A stretch of 64,000 nucleotides of DNA from Streptomyces litmocidini. Its GTDB lineage: Bacteria; Actinomycetota; Actinomycetes; Streptomycetales; Streptomycetaceae. The stretch lies in assembly GCF_014649755.1 (NCBI RefSeq), contig NZ_BMTQ01000021.1, positions 1 through 64,000 of the forward strand, written 5' to 3'. Made by a program: the position numbers and the translations under genes. The notes beneath the pieces were generated by a model that was given only the letters and a program-made list of their open reading frames with translations, did no database searches and was not told where the DNA came from. Position 1 is the stretch's first letter, and each line of letters opens with the position of its first letter. Below are positions 59,212 through 64,000 of the stretch, one piece after another.

Positions 59212-60410
59212 ATGACTCCCCGTGCCGCCGACCGGGCCCGTTACGACCGGGCCACCGCCCACCTCGACGCGCCCGTGGCGATCGTCGACCTGGAGGCCTT
59301 CGACGCCAACGCGGCGGACCTCGTGCGCCGGGCCGGGGGCAAGCCGGTCCGGGTGGCGAGCAAGTCGGTCCGGTGCCGGGCGCTCCTCGAGCGGGTGCTG
59401 TCGCGCGACGGGTTCGCCGGGATCATGTCGTTCACGCTCGACGAGTCGTTGTGGCTGGCGCGCGCCGGGTTCGAGGACGTCCTCCTGGCGTACCCCTCGG
59501 CCGACCGTTCGGGGTTCGGGGAGCTCGCGCGGGATCCGAAGCTCGCCGCCGCCGTGACCGTGATGGTGGACGACGTGGCGCAGCTCGATCTGATCGACGC
59601 GGCCCGCGCGGGCGGGACGGAGGAGGTGCGGGTCTGTCTGGAGCTGGACACGGCGCTGCACCTGTTCGGCGGGCGGATGCGGGTCGGGGCCCGGCGCTCG
59701 CCGCTGCGGGAGCCCGCCCAGCTCGCCGAGCTGGCCCGTTCCGTGGTGCGGCGGCCGGGCTTCCGGCTGGTCGGGATCATGGCGTACGAGGGGCACGTCG
59801 CCGGCGTCGGGGACGCGGTCGCGGGCCGGCCGCTGCGCTCGCGGGCGATCCGGCTGATGCAGTCCGCCGCCCGCAGGGAGCTGGCGGAGCGCAGGGCTGC
59901 CGTGGTGCGGGCCGTCCGGGCGGTGGCGCCGGACCTGGAGTTCGTGAACGGCGGCGGCACCGGGAGCGTGCAGCACACGGCCGCCGAGGACGCGGTGACG
60001 GAGATCGCCGCGGGTTCGGGGCTGTTCGTGCCGCGTCTCTTCGACAACTACACGTCCTTCAGCGGGCGTCCGGCCGCGCTCTTCGCCCAGCCGGTGGTCC
60101 GCCGCCCGGGTGTGGGCGTGGTGACGGTGCTCGGCGGCGGTTACCCGGCGTCGGGGGTCGCGGGTGCGGACCGGCTGCCCGTCCCGTACCTGCCCGAGGG
60201 GCTCCGGTACGACCCGCAGGAGGGTCCCGGCGAGGTGCAGACCCCGCTGCTCGGCTCCCCCGCCGATGATCTCCGGATCGGCGACAAGGTCTGGTTCCGG
60301 CACGCGAAGGCCGGGGAGCTGTGCGAGCGGTTCGAGAGCCTGCACCTGGTGGAGGGCGATCGCGTCACGGCGACCGTGCCCACGTACCGGGGCGAGGGGA
60401 TGACCTTCCT

Positions 60411-60414
<4 letters not shown>
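59212..60414 (+). CDS. Alanine-racemase-fold PLP enzyme, D-threonine-aldolase/deaminase-like
   Basis: This 400-residue protein has the fold-type III PLP barrel: VAIVDLEAFDANAADLVRRAGGKPVRVASKSVRC (Lys near residue 48 as the PLP lysine), VCLELDTALHLFGGRMRVG and EFVNGGGTGSVQH. The C-terminal beta-domain ends in VWFRHAKAGELCERF, the DSD1-like metal-binding region. The family is annotated as amino acid deaminase/aldolase; the substrate is unproven. CAAGCT lies six bases before the ATG. Its TAG stop overlaps the stop of the convergent phosphatase gene (CTAG). Confidence 0.85.
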
Positions 60415-61661
<1,247 letters not shown>

Positions 61662-61684
61662 GAACGCTCTCCCGGGTGTGCGCG

Positions 61685-61716
61685 GACAGCCGGGCGCCTC
61701 GTGACGCCCGGCTGTC
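61685..61716 (-). terminator. Terminator of the SDR/ALDH operon
   Basis: Perfect 12-bp arms (GACAGCCGGGCG at 61685-61696, complement at 61705-61716) with an 8-nt loop, 32 nt past the SDR stop. Confidence 0.8.
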
Positions 61717-61748
61717 GGGTGGGGGAAGGGGGGTGGCGGCGGTGGGGT

Positions 61749-62531
61749 CTAGAGGGGGGTCACGTACGCGCCCGAGATGCCGCCGTCGACGAGGAAGTCG
61801 CTGGCGTTGACGAAGGAGGAGTCGTCGCTCGCGAGGAAGGCGACGGCGGCGGCGATCTCCTCGGCCTCGGCGAAGCGGCCGACGGGGATGTGCACGAGGC
61901 GGCGCGCGGCCCGCTCGGGGTCCTTGGCGAACAGTTCCCGGAGGAGCGGAGTGTTGACCGGGCCGGGGCAGAGGGCGTTGACGCGGATGCCCTCCCGGGC
62001 GAACTGGACGCCCAGCTCGCGGGACATGGCGAGGACGCCGCCCTTGGAGGCGGTGTACGAGATCTGGCTGGTGGCGGCGCCCATGATGGCGACGAAGGAG
62101 GCGGTGTTGATGATGGAGCCCTTGCCCTGGCGGCGCATGTAGGGCAGGGCGGCCTTGCAGCAGAGGTAGACGGAGGTGAGGTTGACGTCCTGGACGCGCT
62201 TCCAGGCCTCCAGGCCGGTCTCCAGGATGGAGTCGTCGTCGGGGGGCGAGATGCCGGCGTTGTTGAAGGCGATGTCGACGGAGCCGTAGGTGTCGAAGGC
62301 GACCTCGAAGAGGTTCTCGACCTCGTCCGGGTCGGTGACGTCGACCCGGACGAAGGTGCCGCCGACCTCCTCGGCGGCGGCCTTGCCGGCGGTCTCGTCG
62401 ATGTCGCCGCAGACGACGCGGGCGCCTTCGGAGGCGAGACGGCGGGCGGTGGCGAGGCCGATGCCGCTGCCCGCTCCGGTGATGACGGCGGTGCGGCCGA
62501 CGAGGCGGCGGCAGATGATCTCGTTGCTCAC
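61749..62531 (-). CDS. Short-chain dehydrogenase/reductase (3-oxoacyl-ACP reductase-like)
   Basis: This 260-residue classical SDR has the NAD(P) motif TGAGSGIGLA (about 18-27), NNAGISPP, Ser and the YTASKGG active site (Tyr-x-x-x-Lys, about 170). The end reads DGGISGAYVTPL. The start GTG overlaps the ALDH stop (GTGA), so it is the third gene of the glutamine-synthetase-like/ALDH/SDR operon. The substrate is probably an alcohol or hydroxy-acid product of the amine pathway. Confidence 0.9.
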   Translation of the reverse strand: MSNEIICRRLVGRTAVITGAGSGIGLATARRLASEGARVVCGDIDETAGKAAAEEVGGTFVRVDVTDPDEVENLFEVAFDTYGSVDIAFNNAGISPPDDDSILETGLEAWKRVQDVNLTSVYLCCKAALPYMRRQGKGSIINTASFVAIMGAATSQISYTASKGGVLAMSRELGVQFAREGIRVNALCPGPVNTPLLRELFAKDPERAARRLVHIPVGRFAEAEEIAAAVAFLASDDSSFVNASDFLVDGGISGAYVTPL

Positions 62532-63892
62532 AGTGCGGGACCCTCCGTGCTGATGAAGACGTTCTTGGTTTCGGTGAAGGCGGTGAGGGCGTCGGGGCCG
62601 AGTTCGCGGCCGAGGCCGGACTGCTGGTAGCCGCCGAACGGGGTCCAGTAGCGGACGCTGGAGTGGGAGTTGACGGAGAGGTTGCCGGCCCGGACGGCGC
62701 GGGAGGCGCGCAGCGCGCGGCCGACGTCCCGGGTCCAGATCGAGCCGGAGAGGCCGTACTCGGTGGCGTTGGCGAGGCGGATCGCGTCGGCCTCGTCCTC
62801 GAAGGGGAGGACGACGGCGACGGGTCCGAAGATCTCCTCGACGGCGCAGCGGGCGTCCTCGGGGACGCCGGTGAGGACGGTCGGCGGGAACCAGAAGCCG
62901 GGACCCTCGGGCGCCTTGCCCCGGATGCCGGCGGCGTGCTCCGGGACGTAGGAGCGGACGCGGTCGAGCTGGGCGCGGGAGATGAGCGGGCCCATCTGGG
63001 TGCGCTCGTCGGCGGGGTCGCCGACGACGATCTCCTCGATGGCGGGGGTGAGGAGTTCGAGGAAGCGGTCGTACGCGCCGCGCTGGACGAGGATCCGGGT
63101 GCGGGCGCAGCAGTCCTGGCCGCTGTTGTCGAGGAAGGACATCGGCGCCGCCGCCGCCGCGGCCTCCAGGTCCGCGTCGGCGAAGACGATGTTGGGGCTC
63201 TTGCCGCCGAGTTCGAGGGTGACCCGCTTCACCTGGTCGGCGCACTTCGCCATGATCGACTTGCCGACCCCGGTGGAGCCGGTGAAGACGATCTTGGCGA
63301 TGCCGGGGTGTTCGACGAGGGCGTTGCCGGCGACGGGGCCGGTGCCGGGCAGGACCTGGAAGAGTCCCTCGGGGAGACCCGCTTCGAGGGCGAGTTCGGC
63401 GAGGCGGAGCGCGGTGAGCGGGGTGGCCTCGGCCGGCTTGAGGATCACGGCGTTGCCGGCGGCGAGGGCGGGCGCGGTGGCCCAGGCGGCGATCGGCATG
63501 GGGAAGTTCCAGGGGGCGATGACGCCGACGACCCCGAGCGGTTCGAGGATCGTGATGTCGAGGCCGCCGGCCACCGGGATCTGGCGGCCGTTGAGGCGCT
63601 CCACTCCCCCGGCGGCGAAGTCCAGCAGGTCGCGGACGTTGCCGGCCTCCCAGCGGGCGTTGCCGATGGTGTGGCCCGCCTCGGTGACCTCCAGGCGGGC
63701 CAGTTCCTCGACGTGGTCGTCGACGACGGCGGCGAAGCGGCGGAGCAGCCGGGCCCGGTCGGCGGGCGCGGCGGCGGCCCAGCCGCGCTGGGCGGCGGCG
63801 GCGCGGGCGACGGCGGCGTCGACGTCCGCGGGGGTGGCGGCGGGGACGGTGGCGACGGTTTCCTCGGTCGCCGGGTTCAGTACCTGGAGCAA
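62528..63892 (-). CDS. Aldehyde dehydrogenase
   Basis: This 454-residue NAD(P)-dependent enzyme has PWNFPMPIAAWATAPALAAGNAVILKPAE (about 133), FTGSTGVGKSI, the general base in LELGGKSPNIVF and the catalytic Cys in NSGQDCCARTRI (about 261). The TTG at 63890-63892 is chosen because GAGAGG lies 6 nt upstream and it begins LLQVLNPATEE. It follows a glutamine-synthetase-like gene and precedes an SDR, which fits oxidation of an aldehyde made from a gamma-glutamylated amine. Confidence 0.9.
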   Translation of the reverse strand: MLQVLNPATEETVATVPAATPADVDAAVARAAAAQRGWAAAAPADRARLLRRFAAVVDDHVEELARLEVTEAGHTIGNARWEAGNVRDLLDFAAGGVERLNGRQIPVAGGLDITILEPLGVVGVIAPWNFPMPIAAWATAPALAAGNAVILKPAEATPLTALRLAELALEAGLPEGLFQVLPGTGPVAGNALVEHPGIAKIVFTGSTGVGKSIMAKCADQVKRVTLELGGKSPNIVFADADLEAAAAAAPMSFLDNSGQDCCARTRILVQRGAYDRFLELLTPAIEEIVVGDPADERTQMGPLISRAQLDRVRSYVPEHAAGIRGKAPEGPGFWFPPTVLTGVPEDARCAVEEIFGPVAVVLPFEDEADAIRLANATEYGLSGSIWTRDVGRALRASRAVRAGNLSVNSHSSVRYWTPFGGYQQSGLGRELGPDALTAFTETKNVFISTEGPAL

Positions 63893-63923
63893 CTCGTTCC
63901 TCTCGGAGGCGATGCAGAGGCGG

Positions 63924-64000
63924 TCAGTGGCGTTCGAAGGAGCGGCGCAGCTCCCAGTCGGTCACCGCGGCGTCGAAGGCGTCGAGTTCGACGCGGGCCA
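63924..64000 (-). CDS. Glutamine-synthetase-like protein, C-terminal 25 residues only
   Basis: Only the end is in the window: ARVELDAFDAAVTDWELRRSFERH and a stop. This matches the C-terminal helix of type-I glutamine-synthetase-like enzymes (VT-D/E-WE-x-R-x-FER). Next to ALDH and SDR genes it is probably a gamma-glutamylpolyamine or gamma-glutamylethanolamide synthetase (GlnA3/GlnA4 type) rather than GlnA. The N-terminus lies outside the window. Confidence 0.7.
   Translation of the reverse strand, partial: ARVELDAFDAAVTDWELRRSFERH

Overview
The window is a high-GC actinobacterial chromosome segment, almost certainly Streptomyces. The signs are extreme third-position GC, GTG/TTG starts, many stop/start overlaps (GTGA, ATGA), Tat signals, an NsdA-like TPR regulator, a mycosin and a SigJ-type sigma pseudogene. 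The gene order (cobalamin genes, metNIQ, argH, argCJBDR, pheST, infC-rpmI-rplT, glutamine-synthetase cluster) resembles, from memory, the S. coelicolor core chromosome. No insertion sequence, prophage or CRISPR array was seen.

Layout. 1-4.4 kb: end of a tRNA-Val gene, a zinc-ribbon protein, an APH-type phosphotransferase, a tiny membrane protein, a membrane Ser/Thr kinase and a SpoU methyltransferase. 4.5-11.2 kb: three corrinoid genes on the minus strand: cobA, a BluB-CobT fusion with a roughly 600-residue disordered N-terminus, and cobL. 11.2-15.1 kb: a GNAT enzyme and the methionine importer metNIQ behind a small cysteine-containing leader ORF. 15.3-21.7 kb: membrane proteins, an acetyltransferase, a sigma-70-like protein, a Tat-exported glycerophosphodiesterase, a PlsC acyltransferase and a TetR/MFS efflux pair with a 28-bp palindromic operator. 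21.8-33.2 kb: arginine biosynthesis (argH; operon argC-J-B-D-R; argG) with matching ARG-box-like promoters, interrupted by a HEAT-repeat protein, a PNPOx-like protein and an L,D-transpeptidase.

33.3-47.1 kb is the accessory-looking part. It holds a frameshifted SigJ/ECF41 sigma gene, an ABC-F gene behind a mini-ORF, a VOC pseudogene, an RNA methyltransferase, a degenerate histidine phosphatase, a GNAT gene, a MocR/EamA divergent pair with overlapping start codons, a GHL10-type hydrolase, a 3-hydroxyacyl-CoA dehydrogenase, a NUDIX hydrolase, a TPR regulator and a PP2C remnant. 47.2-54.7 kb is translation: pheS-pheT, an orphan sensor kinase, an rRNA methyltransferase and infC-rpmI-rplT behind a structured leader. 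55-59.1 kb: DUF1844, SseB, and an orphan mycosin with a disordered membrane partner. 59.2-64 kb: a D-threonine-aldolase-like enzyme, a secreted HAD phosphatase, and an SDR, an aldehyde dehydrogenase and the last 25 residues of a glutamine-synthetase-like protein, possibly an amine (ethanolamine or polyamine) utilisation operon.

The most interesting material is regulatory: a cloverleaf-like inverted repeat between cobT and cobA; leader ORFs before metN and the ABC-F gene; an attenuator-like terminator and ATC start for infC; a shared ARG-box/promoter design; and a recurring TANNNT-N6-start arrangement that predicts many leaderless mRNAs. Several decayed genes (sigma factor, VOC protein, PP2C, zinc-ribbon ORF running into argG) cluster between 31 and 47 kb.
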